From: Bordetella sp. LUAb4
GTDB taxonomy: Bacteria > Pseudomonadota > Gammaproteobacteria > Burkholderiales > Burkholderiaceae_B
Direction of reading: 5' to 3'
NCBI RefSeq assembly: GCF_021325795.1
Contig: NZ_JAHPZX010000004.1
Location: forward strand, 434,001 to 498,000
Length of the DNA stretch: 64,000 nt
Both the position numbers and the translations under genes were made by a program. Shown here piece after piece: positions 1 to 8,800 of the stretch (its first letter is position 1; each line of letters begins with the position of its first letter). The notes under the pieces are model-generated. The model made no database searches and was not told the DNA's origin. It saw only the letters and a list, made by a program, of their open reading frames with translations.

Positions 1-111
1 AGGCACGATCAGGCTGATCGGTCGAGCGGGATAGTTTTCAGCATGCGCGGACAGCGAGATGCAGCCCAGGGCGGTCAGTGCCAGGGCTTTGATAAGCGAA
101 ACCGATTTCAT
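1..111 (-). CDS. Bug-family (TctC-like) periplasmic receptor, N-terminal fragment cut by the window edge
   Basis: Only the first 37 codons lie in the window and the gene runs off the left edge. Reading leftward from the ATG at 109-111 gives a lysine start, a hydrophobic stretch ending in SLSAHA (typical signal-peptidase I site) and then ENYPARPISLIVP. That mature N-terminus (YP-x-RP-I-x-LIVP) is the hallmark of the tripartite tricarboxylate receptor/Bug family, which binds carboxylates in the periplasm. Family membership is clear from this signature, but the ligand cannot be read. It is one of five Bug genes in the window. Confidence 0.8.
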   Translation of the reverse strand, partial: MKSVSLIKALALTALGCISLSAHAENYPARPISLIVP

Positions 112-213
112 CGGCTTTGTCTCCGTAGGGTGTGAACTTGTATTTATGATCGGGGGGCGCGATTAGCGCTCAACCGTGCGTACTGTATCAGCTTGTGCGG
201 CCGCATCGGTCGT

Positions 214-1224
214 TCACACCGCCATGCGCCGTATGCTTTGGGGTGGGTGGCCAAGCAAGCGTACGAAAGCGCGGCGCATGCGTTCAGGGTCTATGAAACC
301 CACTGACTGAGCAATGCGTTCTATGGGCTCGCCCCCACGCTCAACGCGCGGCCGGGCGATTTCCACCCGCAGGCGTTCCACGGCCTTGGCCGGTGTCTCA
401 CCGGTTTCCGCGAGGAACGCGCGACCGAACTGGCGCGGGCTGAGGCAGGCGACCGCCGCCAGCTTTTCAGTCGACAGCGTTTCTCCCAAATGCTCACGCA
501 TATATGCCAGGACCGTGCGGATACGGTCGGACTCCGGTTCCAGGTCGGCCATCGCTGAGAATTGGGATTGGCCCCCCGGGCGGCGGTAATAGACCACCAA
601 GGTCCTGGCGGTCTGCTGGGCAATTGCGGTTCCGACATCATCCTCGATCATGGCAAGCGCCAGATCGATACCCGCGGTGATACCGGCCGACGTCCAGATG
701 TCGCCATCACGCGTGTAGATGCGGTCGCCGTCCACTTTGACCCGCGGAAACATGCGTTGCAGCCGGATCGCATGCTGCCAGTGCGTCGTCGCCGGACGAT
801 CGTCCAGCAAGCCCGCGGCAGCCAGGATGAAGGCGCCTGTGCAGACGCTGGCGATGCGGCGGGTGCCCCGCAACACGGCTGGACTCAGGTAGGCCGATAC
901 ATAAGCCGAAATCGACGGCATTTGAGACGGGTCATGTGAGCCCAGTCCGCCCATGACGATCAAGGTGTCGTAGGGCGTCGCGCGGATCTTGCGGGTCACG
1001 ACTTCCATGCCGGAAGTGCTGACGATATTTCCACCGTCCATGGAAACGACGTGGCAGCGATACGTGCCACCGCCGGCCCGGCGATCGGCGATGTCGAAGG
1101 CGGACAAGGGGCCACTCAGATCCTGGATCTGGAATTCAGGATAGACGAGGAAAGCGATGTCACGGAGCCGCTTGGCGGATACCTGTGCTCCCCTCGATTC
1201 TCGCCGTGTCTTGTTCGCGTTCAT
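214..1224 (-). CDS. GlxA-type transcriptional regulator (DJ-1/PfpI domain plus AraC HTH)
   Basis: A 336-residue protein with two domains. Residues ~20-190 are a DJ-1/PfpI-like fold with the nucleophile-elbow cysteine in SVCTGAF (about C128). Residues ~235-336 hold the two AraC helix-turn-helix motifs (LSTEKLAAVACLSPRQFGRAF and ERIAQSVGFIDPERMRRAF). The reading frame stays open further upstream, but the start at 1224 is preferred because GGGAG lies about 10 bases before it and the residues before it are not family-like. The gene is divergent from the MFS transporter at 1480, so it probably regulates that transporter, itself, or both. The DJ-1 domain is generally thought to be a ligand sensor in this family. 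The ligand is unknown. Confidence 0.9.
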   Translation of the reverse strand: MNANKTRRESRGAQVSAKRLRDIAFLVYPEFQIQDLSGPLSAFDIADRRAGGGTYRCHVVSMDGGNIVSTSGMEVVTRKIRATPYDTLIVMGGLGSHDPSQMPSISAYVSAYLSPAVLRGTRRIASVCTGAFILAAAGLLDDRPATTHWQHAIRLQRMFPRVKVDGDRIYTRDGDIWTSAGITAGIDLALAMIEDDVGTAIAQQTARTLVVYYRRPGGQSQFSAMADLEPESDRIRTVLAYMREHLGETLSTEKLAAVACLSPRQFGRAFLAETGETPAKAVERLRVEIARPRVERGGEPIERIAQSVGFIDPERMRRAFVRLLGHPPQSIRRMAV

Positions 1225-1432
1225 GGCATCCGCACTCCCTGGATACGGGATAGTGCCTGAAAAACGGGATGTCGAGAAGGACAACTTTCCCTCGAAAACA
1301 GTCATAGCGCTTGCGTGTCGAAAAACGAGGGATCTTTGTCCTTTCCCCACGCCGGCAGCTTGCCGAGAATGCCTCCATACGTCATCACGCAATACCGGAT
1401 GCGCAGGTGCGCTTCCGGCAGGAGAGCCTTCC

Positions 1433-1483
1433 ATGAACACCTCAATTCGCGCCACCGCAAGCGGTTTCGGAGAACACCCGTGA
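1433..1483 (+). CDS. Possible 16-residue leader peptide coupled to the MFS gene
   Basis: An ATG at 1433 follows a good ribosome-binding site (GCAGGAGAG, about 6 bases upstream) and opens a 16-codon frame, MNTSIRATASGFGEHP. Its TGA stop (1481-1483) overlaps the GTG start (1480-1482) chosen for the MFS transporter in a GTGA arrangement. The ribosome-binding site and overlap suggest translational coupling or a leader. No attenuator-like hairpin or codon run is evident. It could be chance: the MFS gene has its own GGAG about 8 bases before the GTG. Confidence 0.35.
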   Translation: MNTSIRATASGFGEHP

Positions 1484-2736
1484 ATGCGCTTGAAATCGAT
1501 CCCGCAAACCGCGCCGCCCCCCCTTCCCTCCGGCGCAATGCCAACGTCCTGGCCATCGCGCAAGGGTTGTTCACGGCATCCATCGCGGTCGACCTGACGC
1601 TGACCGGCCTGACCGGCTACCAGTTGGCCCCGGACAAGTCGCTGGCGACGCTGCCCTTTGCCTTGATTACGGTGGCGGCGGCGGTGGTCACACTGTTCGC
1701 CTCGCTGCTGATGCAACGCGTGGGCCGGCGCTGGGGCTTTGTCATCGGCGCGCTGACCTGCGGGGTGGGTGGGCTGGTGTCCGTCTGGGCAGTCGTCCAC
1801 CAGCATTTCTGGATGTTCTGCCTGGGCACCGCGGGCGTTGGTGTATTTCAAGCTTTCGCCCAGTATTACCGCCTGGCGGCCGCGGACGCCGTGCAGGAAG
1901 CACAAAAGGCGCGGGTGATTTCCATCGTCATGACGGGGGGCGTGATCGCGGCCATCCTGGGGCCGGCGCTGGCCGCGTGGAGCCGTGATCTGATGCCAAC
2001 GGTGTTCGCCGGATCCTATCTTATGGTCGCCCTGCTCGGCTTCTTGTCGGCGCTCCTGCTTGGAATAGGCTATCGGGACATCGAGCCGGTGGGCGTCCTG
2101 AAAGGTGAAGCCGAATTGCCGCAACGACCTGTGCGCACCGTTCTGCGCCAACCGATCTCGCTGGCGGCGCTGGCGAATAACGCCGTGGGCGGGGTCGTCA
2201 TGATGTTCACCATGACCGCGGCACCTCTGGCGGCGGTGGCCGCCCACCATTCGATCGACGATGGCGCCAACATCATCCAATGGCACCTGGTCGGCATGTA
2301 TGCACCCTCCTTCTTCGCCGGCCGCCTGATCAAGCGCTTCGGCATGCCGGCGGTGCTGTTTGCCGGCATGGTACTCAGCGCACTATGTGGGATCGTCGCG
2401 GTAGCGTCGACGACGCTGGTGTCCTTCTATGTGGCATTGCTGTGCCTGGGTATAGGATGGAACTTCATGTATGTGGGCGGCACCACCCTGCTCGCCTCGT
2501 CCCATCGGCCGTCGGAACGCGCCCGTGTCCAGGGCACGGCGGAGTTGATCCGCTACATCCTCACTGCCTTGGCGACGTTGGGCGCGGGACCGATACTTGA
2601 ACGATTCGGCTGGATCAATCTGAACCTGGTCACGTTCCCTCTGCTGGCGCTGGCCGCGGCCATGACCCTGTATTGGGTCAGGGCGGACAAGCGCGCCAAG
2701 GAGCTGCCGGCAAACGTGGTAAGTTCTTCGCCATGA
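1480..2736 (+). CDS. MFS transporter
   Basis: A 418-residue polytopic membrane protein with roughly 12 predicted helices. The loop after helix 2 reads MQRVGRRWGFVIG, the degenerate MFS A-motif, and the two six-helix halves are separated by a charged loop (about residues 200-220). The frame is open from 1315, but residues before 1480 are arginine-rich and unlike an MFS N-terminus. The GTG at 1480 has GGAG (about 1467-1471) at good spacing and gives the expected length. It is divergent from the GlxA-type regulator. The substrate cannot be assigned. The stop TGA overlaps an ATG at 2733 that begins a chain of micro-ORFs leading to the recombinase gene. Confidence 0.85.
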   Translation: MNALEIDPANRAAPPSLRRNANVLAIAQGLFTASIAVDLTLTGLTGYQLAPDKSLATLPFALITVAAAVVTLFASLLMQRVGRRWGFVIGALTCGVGGLVSVWAVVHQHFWMFCLGTAGVGVFQAFAQYYRLAAADAVQEAQKARVISIVMTGGVIAAILGPALAAWSRDLMPTVFAGSYLMVALLGFLSALLLGIGYRDIEPVGVLKGEAELPQRPVRTVLRQPISLAALANNAVGGVVMMFTMTAAPLAAVAAHHSIDDGANIIQWHLVGMYAPSFFAGRLIKRFGMPAVLFAGMVLSALCGIVAVASTTLVSFYVALLCLGIGWNFMYVGGTTLLASSHRPSERARVQGTAELIRYILTALATLGAGPILERFGWINLNLVTFPLLALAAAMTLYWVRADKRAKELPANVVSSSP

Positions 2737-2780
2737 AAGACATGTTGTCCTGAATGTTGCCCTGAATGCTGTCCTGAATG
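2733..2780 (+). repeat. Three 12-bp tandem repeats forming a stop-start ladder
   Basis: Units at 2745-2756, 2757-2768 and 2769-2780 follow the pattern YTGYCCTGAATG. The ATG at 2733 overlaps the MFS stop (ATGA) and opens a 6-codon frame ending in TGA at 2751. An ATG follows immediately (2754), reads 3 codons to TGA (2763), then ATG (2766), 3 codons, TGA (2775), then the ATG at 2778 that starts the recombinase. Every TGA is directly followed by ATG, all in one frame. No strong Shine-Dalgarno sequence precedes 2778, so expression might depend on termination-reinitiation. That function is inference. Confidence 0.8.
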
Positions 2781-3878
2781 TCGTCCACCACACCGTCCAA
2801 TTCGCAGTCGCACCGGCCGCTCGCCCTCGCCGACCGTCTTGCCTTGCCTGGCGAGCCACTGGAAAGCCTGGGTGCCAGCGATGCGTCCATCCTGGCGTTG
2901 CTGCGCGAGGGCAGCGCGGAGAATACGGTGGCGTCCTACCGGTCCGCCATCCAATATTGGGCGGCCTGGCATCAACTACGCATGGCGCGGCCATTGATGC
3001 TGCCCATCCCGGTCGGCACTGTCCTGCAATTCATCGCCGACCACGTCGAGCATATGGAAGGCCAGGAACTGGTGCACGACCTGCCCGCCGAGATCGATGC
3101 GGCTCTGGTCGCGGCCAAGGTCAAACGCCGCAACGGCCCGTTCAAACTGGCCACGGTACGCCATCGGCTGGCGGTCTTGTCGGAGGCGCATGAAACCCGG
3201 TCGCTGCCCAATCCTTGCCGCAGCCGCGCCGTGCAGACGGTGCTGGAGCGCACGCGCAGCGCATACGCCAAGCGCGGCGTGCGCGCCGGGCGCAAGGATG
3301 CCCTGACCCGCGAACCGCTGGAACAGCTATTGGCCACCTGTGACGACTCCCTGGCCGGGCTGCGCGATCGCGCGCTGCTGCTGTTCGCCTGGGCCAGCGG
3401 CGGACGGCGGCGTTCGGAAGTCGTGCGCGCGACCATGGAAAATACGCGGCGCGTGGCGGAGGGCTATCTCTATACCCTCACCTATTCCAAGACCAATCAG
3501 GAAGGCGTGGCACGCGCCGACAGCCATAAACCGGTGGTGGGCCGCGCCGCCTTGGCACTGGATGCCTGGCTTAGCGCCGCCGCTATCACGACTGGCCCGT
3601 TGTTTCGCCGGGTACGCCGCGGCGGCATCATCGGCGCCGGTTTGAGCGCGGAGGCCGTGCGCAAGATCGTGCAGGCCCGCGCGACCCAGGCCGGACTGGA
3701 AGGCGACTATGCCGCCCACAGCCTGCGTTCCGGCTTCATCACCGAAGCGGGCCGCCAAGGTCTGCCTTTGGGCGAGACCATGGCCATGAGCAATCACGCC
3801 AGTGTGGCCAGCGTCATCGGCTACCACCGCGCCGGCGAGGCACTGTCGTCGCGCGGCGGGCGGCTGCTGGATAATTAG
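2778..3878 (+). CDS. Tyrosine-type site-specific recombinase (integrase family)
   Basis: A 366-residue phage-integrase-family protein. An N-terminal SAM-like core-binding region (about 45-165: ENTVASYRSAIQYWAAWH) is followed by the catalytic domain. The catalytic set is visible: Arg in ASGGRRRSEV (about 212), Lys in YSKTNQEG (about 238), H314-x-x-R317 in AHSLRSGF, His340 in SNHASV and the Tyr nucleophile in VIGYHRAG (about 349). It is close in length to stand-alone recombinases. No other phage or integrative-element genes, tRNA target or flanking repeats are seen, so mobility is unsupported. Its TAG stop overlaps the TAA stop of the convergent thiamine-diphosphate enzyme gene. The start follows the 12-bp stop-start ladder. 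Confidence 0.85.
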   Translation: MSSTTPSNSQSHRPLALADRLALPGEPLESLGASDASILALLREGSAENTVASYRSAIQYWAAWHQLRMARPLMLPIPVGTVLQFIADHVEHMEGQELVHDLPAEIDAALVAAKVKRRNGPFKLATVRHRLAVLSEAHETRSLPNPCRSRAVQTVLERTRSAYAKRGVRAGRKDALTREPLEQLLATCDDSLAGLRDRALLLFAWASGGRRRSEVVRATMENTRRVAEGYLYTLTYSKTNQEGVARADSHKPVVGRAALALDAWLSAAAITTGPLFRRVRRGGIIGAGLSAEAVRKIVQARATQAGLEGDYAAHSLRSGFITEAGRQGLPLGETMAMSNHASVASVIGYHRAGEALSSRGGRLLDN

Positions 3879-5668
3879 GATCCACCGCCAGGCAGCACAC
3901 TGCCCAGTACCTGGCGCGCGGTGTCGATCACCACGTTGCCCTGCTCCGGGTCGCCTTGCAACAGCGCCTTGCCAAAGGCGCGGGCCTGCGTCATGGTGAT
4001 GTGCGGGGGCAGCGGCGGCACACTGGGGTCGGACTTGACCTCGATGACCACGGGGCGGTCCGCGGACAGGGCAGCGTCCCACGCCGCGCCCAGCATATCG
4101 TCCTGGTCGACATAGATGCCCTTCAGTCCGATCATCTCCGCGAAGGCGTGATAGGGGACCGAAGGGATGTCCTGCGATGCCGAAAATTTAGGATCTCCGT
4201 TGATCACCCGCTGCTCCCAGGTCACCTGATTGAGGTCGCCATTATTCAGGACCATGCATATCCACCGCGGATCAGCCCACTGCTCCCAATATTTGGCAAC
4301 CGTGATCAGTTCAGCCATATTGCTCATTTGCATGGCGCCGTCCCCCACCAGCGCGATGACCGGTCGATTCTGATGGGCGAACTTGGCGGCGATCGCATAG
4401 GGCACGGCCGCGCCCATCGACGCCAGGCCGCCCGACAATGAACACATCATCCCACGCTGCACCTTGAGATCGCGGGCATACCAGTTGGCTACCGATCCCG
4501 AGTCGCTGGTCACGATGGTGTCGGCCGGTATTCGGGAAGACAGCTCCCAGATCGAACGCTGCGGGTTGACGCCCGCGCGGCCGGGTTCCAGCGCGCGCTT
4601 CTCAAGCGTCTTCCACCACCTGCCGGTCCAATGGGCAATGTCATCGCGCCAGCGCGTATCGGTCTTCTGCTCCAGCAGCGGCAGCAGCTCGCGCAGCGTC
4701 TCGGCGCTGTCGCCCACCAGGCTGACCTCCATGGGATAGCGCAGGCTCAACATATCGGCCTTGATGTCGATCTGCACGCCCCGCGCCGCGCCTTCCTTGG
4801 GCAGAAATTCCGAATAAGGAAAGCCGGACCCTATCATCAGCAGCGTATCGCAGGCCTCCATCATCTCGTAGCTGGGCTTGGTGCCCAGCAGGCCGATGGA
4901 GCCGGTGACCCAGGGCTGGTCGTCCGGCAGTACCGCCTTGCCCAGCAAGGCCTTGGCCACGCCCGCGCCCAGCCGGTCCGCCACCGCGATGACTTCGTCG
5001 GTGGCACCCAAGGCACCGGCGCCGACCAATATCGCTACCTTCTTACCCGCGTTCAGCACCTCCGCCGCGCGTTCCAGATCTTCCTGGTAGGGCACCAGGC
5101 GTGGCGCCTTGTAGCCGACGCCGGAATGCACCGTTCCGTGCTTGCGTCCCGGCGGCTCGTATTCCAGTTCCTGCAGATCATTGGGTAGGATCAGCGCCGT
5201 GACCTTGCGTTCGGCCAGTGCCGTGCGCACCGCGCGGTCCACCAGATGGCGAACCTGTCCCGGCACCACCGCCTGTTGGACGAAAGCACCGGCGACGTCC
5301 TTGAACATCGAAACCAGATCCAGCTCTTGCTGGTAATGGCCGCCCAGCGCGGCGCGCGCCTGTTGCCCGGCGATAGCCAAAACCGGTACGTGGTCCATGC
5401 GAGCGTCATACAGCCCCGTCAACAAATGGGACGCGCCAGGCCCGGACGTGGCAATGCAGACTCCCAGCTCGCCCGTAAATTTTGCATGGGCACTCGCCAT
5501 GAACGCCGCCATTTCCTCATGGCGCGCCTGCACGAATTCGATCTTGCCCTGTGCCCGCCGCAAGGCACCGAACACGCCGTTGATCCCATCGCCCGGGTAA
5601 CCAAAGATGCGGCGCACGCCCCAGGCGTACAAACGTTCAACCAGAAAATCGCCGACAGTGGTGGTCAT
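3875..5668 (-). CDS. Thiamine-diphosphate-dependent enzyme, pyruvate oxidase/dehydrogenase-like
   Basis: A 597-residue enzyme of the acetolactate synthase/pyruvate oxidase fold. The N-terminal PYR domain carries the activating glutamate in QARHEEMAAF, a central domain binds the second nucleotide, and the C-terminal PP domain has the ThDP motif VGDGAMQMSN ... NNGDLNQVTWEQ. The pattern resembles PoxB-type pyruvate:quinone oxidoreductases, which decarboxylate pyruvate to acetate and CO2, more than acetolactate synthase. No small regulatory subunit is nearby. The start at 5668 has GGGAG about 6 bases upstream; earlier codons in the open frame do not match the family. The stop overlaps that of the recombinase. 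Exact substrate remains uncertain. Confidence 0.82.
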   Translation of the reverse strand: MTTTVGDFLVERLYAWGVRRIFGYPGDGINGVFGALRRAQGKIEFVQARHEEMAAFMASAHAKFTGELGVCIATSGPGASHLLTGLYDARMDHVPVLAIAGQQARAALGGHYQQELDLVSMFKDVAGAFVQQAVVPGQVRHLVDRAVRTALAERKVTALILPNDLQELEYEPPGRKHGTVHSGVGYKAPRLVPYQEDLERAAEVLNAGKKVAILVGAGALGATDEVIAVADRLGAGVAKALLGKAVLPDDQPWVTGSIGLLGTKPSYEMMEACDTLLMIGSGFPYSEFLPKEGAARGVQIDIKADMLSLRYPMEVSLVGDSAETLRELLPLLEQKTDTRWRDDIAHWTGRWWKTLEKRALEPGRAGVNPQRSIWELSSRIPADTIVTSDSGSVANWYARDLKVQRGMMCSLSGGLASMGAAVPYAIAAKFAHQNRPVIALVGDGAMQMSNMAELITVAKYWEQWADPRWICMVLNNGDLNQVTWEQRVINGDPKFSASQDIPSVPYHAFAEMIGLKGIYVDQDDMLGAAWDAALSADRPVVIEVKSDPSVPPLPPHITMTQARAFGKALLQGDPEQGNVVIDTARQVLGSVLPGGGS

Positions 5669-5867
5669 AGGGAACTCCCGTTGATGACTAAGGTGAAACA
5701 CGATGCATCGGGGCGGAGGTGAGGCAGGCACACCCGGCCCAGACAGAAACCGGACAGTGCGCAAATCACGTTCCTCCCCTCTCGGGCAAGGCAAGCCACG
5801 AAGAAGTAGCCAAGGAACACCCGGGAAAGCGCCGCTGCCTCGTGCTACCATCCGCATCAAATTCCTA

Positions 5868-5887
5868 GGCGATTTTTCTCAATCGCC
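5868..5887. promoter_or_regulatory. Inverted repeat upstream of the metal-uptake operon
   Basis: GGCGATT (5868-5874) and AATCGCC (5881-5887) form perfect 7-bp arms around a 6-base TTTCTC spacer, 38 bp before the DUF2946-like start. It lies between the divergent ThDP-enzyme gene and the metal-uptake genes and could be an operator or an RNA hairpin. It does not match a Fur or Zur box that I recognise. Confidence 0.4.
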
Positions 5888-5924
5888 AGACCAAATCCAA
5901 ACCAAGCCCACGCTGAAAAACGCC

Positions 5925-6368
5925 ATGCGCGCCGGTTCCCGCCACAGACCTGCATCCTGGTTCGCGATTCTCGCGGCCTTTCTGTTGGCGTTCTATTCCG
6001 TCATGTCGGCTTCGGCCTTGGCCGGCACCACCGTGGCCGCCGCTGATGGCAGCGTCACGACCATCATCTGCACGGCCAGCGGACCCAGAGTCATCACCTT
6101 GGCTGCCGCCGACGGCACATCCACGTCCAAATCCACTGCCCAGGCCACCAGCCAAGCCGTCGTCCAGCACAGCAGCACGCTGCCGCACTGCTGCAGCGGC
6201 GGGTGCGCCATGGCGGGCGCCGCGATTCTCCCCACGTTGTACCTGCTGGCGTGGACCCTATCTTCCCATCCGATAACGCTGCCGGACTACAGCCCGCCAG
6301 CGCCTCCCTTGGCGTCAGGCTTGCTCGCCAGCTCGCCCAGCCGCCCGCGCGGTCCTCCCGCCGTCTGA
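5925..6368 (+). CDS. DUF2946-like secreted or membrane-anchored cysteine/histidine protein
   Basis: A 147-residue protein with an N-terminal hydrophobic segment (about residues 12-36, FAILAAFLLAFYSVMSASALA) that may be a signal peptide or anchor. A short central motif HCCSGGCAM (about 100) is followed by a second hydrophobic stretch and a proline-rich tail. Small proteins with this kind of Cys/His motif (DUF2946) are commonly encoded beside TonB-dependent metal receptors, and one sits directly downstream here. The assignment rests on motif and context rather than on a whole-length match. A role in copper handling is inference. The start at 5925 was chosen because a basic N-terminus then precedes the hydrophobic stretch; earlier codons are possible. 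Confidence 0.6.
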   Translation: MRAGSRHRPASWFAILAAFLLAFYSVMSASALAGTTVAAADGSVTTIICTASGPRVITLAAADGTSTSKSTAQATSQAVVQHSSTLPHCCSGGCAMAGAAILPTLYLLAWTLSSHPITLPDYSPPAPPLASGLLASSPSRPRGPPAV

Positions 6369-6597
6369 ACATTCCCGCCTTCTTGATGGTTTGATGCCGT
6401 CGACCGGATAAGGCCCCGACGCTGTACGTTCGGGTCACTCGGTGGCGCGCATGCGTACGCACCCTGCTCGGGATGCATGTCTCTCACATGCGTCCGGCGC
6501 GCACGCAAGCCCACTCTTCCGCTCGCCGCATCCCACCGCGACCGCTCGTTCCATACGCGCGGTCTCCCCTTGGCATGTTGCAACGGTACGTCCTCTC

Positions 6598-8790
6598 ATG
6601 AACCGCACATTTACACGCCGCGCCCCGGCGCTGCTGGCGCTATCCATCCTGAGCGCCCTCGGCGCGGCCACCCACGGCGCACTGGCAGCCGAAGTCGCGA
6701 CCGAAGTCGCAAGCCATCCCGCGCGGCCGGCGCAAACCAGTTCTTCGGCACCTCCCACCGCTACGCTGGCCCCCATCACCGTCAACGCCCAATCCGGCTC
6801 GGCGCTGAACATCCCCACGACGACGGGCTCGAATCTCGGTCTGACCCCGCGCCAAACCCCTGCCAGCGTGGACACCATAGACCGCGCCCAACTGGAGGAA
6901 CGGGGCGACAGCAGTGTGACCGATGCCATCGCCCGTGCCCCTGGCTTCAGCAGCATCGCTCACCCTGGCAACGGCGGATCCGCCCTGTCGGTGCGCGGAT
7001 TCACGGACGCCACCTCCGTCATGCGCCTCTATGACGGCTTGCGCCAATATGGCGGCGTCGGCGTCACCTTCCCCTTCGATACCTGGTCGATAGACCGCAT
7101 CGAAGTGCTGCGCGGCCCAGCTTCCGTCATCTATGGCGAAGGCGCCATCGGCGGTGTCGTCAACGTCATTCCCAAGAAACCTGCCAACGGTCCCATCGAA
7201 AACGAGATCCAGGCCACCGTCGGTACAGAGGACACCCAACGCCTGGGCTTCGGCAGCGGCGGCGCCATCAACGACAAACTGTCCTACCGTTTCGATATCA
7301 GCGCAGACCATTCAGGAAACTGGGTGGACATGGGCGATTCCAAAAATCTCAGCGTTTCCGGTGCCCTGCAATTGACCGTCTCGCCCGAGTTCAGCATGAA
7401 GCTGAGCTACGCCCAGGGTTGGCAGCAACCGATGCGTTACTTCGGCACGCCTTTGATCAACGGTAGTCTCGACGACTCGATCCGCAAGAAGAACTACAAC
7501 GTCGGCGATTCGATGATCAAGTACGACGACCGCTGGACCGAGCTGTCGGCGCAATGGACGCCCAATGCGGACACGACGTTGCGGACGCGGCTATATCAAG
7601 TGGACAGCCATCGGCATTGGCGCGACGCCGAGTACTACACCTGGCAGCCGTCCAACGGCCTGATCCAGCGCTCGTCCTATACGGAAATCCTGCACGATCA
7701 ATCAGAGTTGGGCGCCACGTCCGACGCCACCTCCAAAGGTCACGTGCTGGGCCTGGCCAACCAGGTGTCGGTGGGCTTCGACGTCAGCCACAGCAGCTTC
7801 AAGCACACCAATAACTCGCCTTATTCCGGCACGTCCTCCGTCGATCCGTACGACTTCAGCCACGGCGATTTCATCAACGTGGCCGGCACCGCGCCGAAGT
7901 ACCGCAACAAGGCATCCCAATATGCGTTCTATGGCGAGGACCGCCTGGCCTTGACCGATAAATGGTCGGTGGTGGGCGGCCTGCGCTACGACCATGCCGA
8001 CATCTCGCGGCGCGACCTGGTGCTCGGCCAGCAAGCTTTTGACCGCGGCTACTCGCACACGGGCTGGCGCTTGGGTACGGTCTACGACCTGACGCCGGAC
8101 GTGTCGGTCTACGGCCAGTACGCGGAGGCTGCCGATCCCGTCAGCGGCCTGCTGATGCTGTCGCCTTCCAACAGCAACTTCAGCATGTCGACCGGCCGCC
8201 AGGTGGAAATCGGCCTGAAGCAGTCCTTTCTTGACGGCGATGGCGACTTCACCCTGGCGGGCTATCGCATCGTGAAGAAAGACCTGGTCACGGCCGACGT
8301 GCTGGATCCCGCCACCAGCGTACAGGTGGGCAAGCAATCGTCGCGCGGGATCGAAGCGACGCTGGGGCTGACGTTGGCCGAGAACTGGCGCCTGGATGCG
8401 AACGCGACCGTGCTGCGCGCCCGCTACGACGACTTCACGGAGTCGGTCGGGGGCGCGGCGGTATCGCGGGCGGGCAACGTACCGGTCAACGTGCCCGAGC
8501 GGCTGGCCAATGTCTGGCTGAGCTGGCGCTTCCTGCCGCAATGGACGGCCAGCGCCGGCATGCGCTATGTCGGGCGGCGCTACGCCGACCGTGCCAATAC
8601 GCTGGAGATGGCGGCCTACACCACCACCGACCTGGCGCTGAAATGGCAGGCGCGGCGCGATCTCTCGTTCACGCTGCGCGGCTTCAATGTGTTCGACCGC
8701 CACTACACCACCACGGCGTACTACAACGCGACGCAGTGGCTGTACGACGATGGCCGGCGCGTGGAGTTGACCATGAACTACAAATTCTAG
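6598..8790 (+). CDS. TonB-dependent outer-membrane receptor (siderophore/metal type)
   Basis: A 730-residue receptor. A signal peptide (MNRTFTRRAPALLALSI..., cleavage near AALA) is followed by a TonB-box-like TLAPITVNAQ at ~50. The plug domain runs ~70-190 (TPASVDTIDRAQLEERGD, VRGFTDATSVMRLYDGL, IDRIEVLRGPASVIYGEGAIGG), then a beta-barrel ends in the aromatic-terminated ...GRRVELTMNYKF. The 'RGPASVIYGEGAIGGVVN' type signature is standard for the family. Earlier in-frame ATGs lie in sequence that is not signal-like. It is probably co-transcribed with the PepSY protein downstream, which starts 10 bp after the stop. The cargo (ferric siderophore or copper complex) cannot be decided from the sequence. 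Confidence 0.88.
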   Translation: MNRTFTRRAPALLALSILSALGAATHGALAAEVATEVASHPARPAQTSSSAPPTATLAPITVNAQSGSALNIPTTTGSNLGLTPRQTPASVDTIDRAQLEERGDSSVTDAIARAPGFSSIAHPGNGGSALSVRGFTDATSVMRLYDGLRQYGGVGVTFPFDTWSIDRIEVLRGPASVIYGEGAIGGVVNVIPKKPANGPIENEIQATVGTEDTQRLGFGSGGAINDKLSYRFDISADHSGNWVDMGDSKNLSVSGALQLTVSPEFSMKLSYAQGWQQPMRYFGTPLINGSLDDSIRKKNYNVGDSMIKYDDRWTELSAQWTPNADTTLRTRLYQVDSHRHWRDAEYYTWQPSNGLIQRSSYTEILHDQSELGATSDATSKGHVLGLANQVSVGFDVSHSSFKHTNNSPYSGTSSVDPYDFSHGDFINVAGTAPKYRNKASQYAFYGEDRLALTDKWSVVGGLRYDHADISRRDLVLGQQAFDRGYSHTGWRLGTVYDLTPDVSVYGQYAEAADPVSGLLMLSPSNSNFSMSTGRQVEIGLKQSFLDGDGDFTLAGYRIVKKDLVTADVLDPATSVQVGKQSSRGIEATLGLTLAENWRLDANATVLRARYDDFTESVGGAAVSRAGNVPVNVPERLANVWLSWRFLPQWTASAGMRYVGRRYADRANTLEMAAYTTTDLALKWQARRDLSFTLRGFNVFDRHYTTTAYYNATQWLYDDGRRVELTMNYKF

Positions 8791-8800
8791 GACAGCCGCC

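Noticed and set aside
1157-1483. A 108-codon plus-strand protein covering the GlxA-MFS gap
   Set aside because: Its first part overlaps the 5' end of the GlxA gene antisense and has no ribosome-binding site; only the last 16 codons have a credible start.
2778-3878. Recombinase as evidence of a prophage or integrative element
   Set aside because: No other phage or conjugation genes, no tRNA target and no flanking direct repeats are visible; neighbours are ordinary metabolic genes on both sides.
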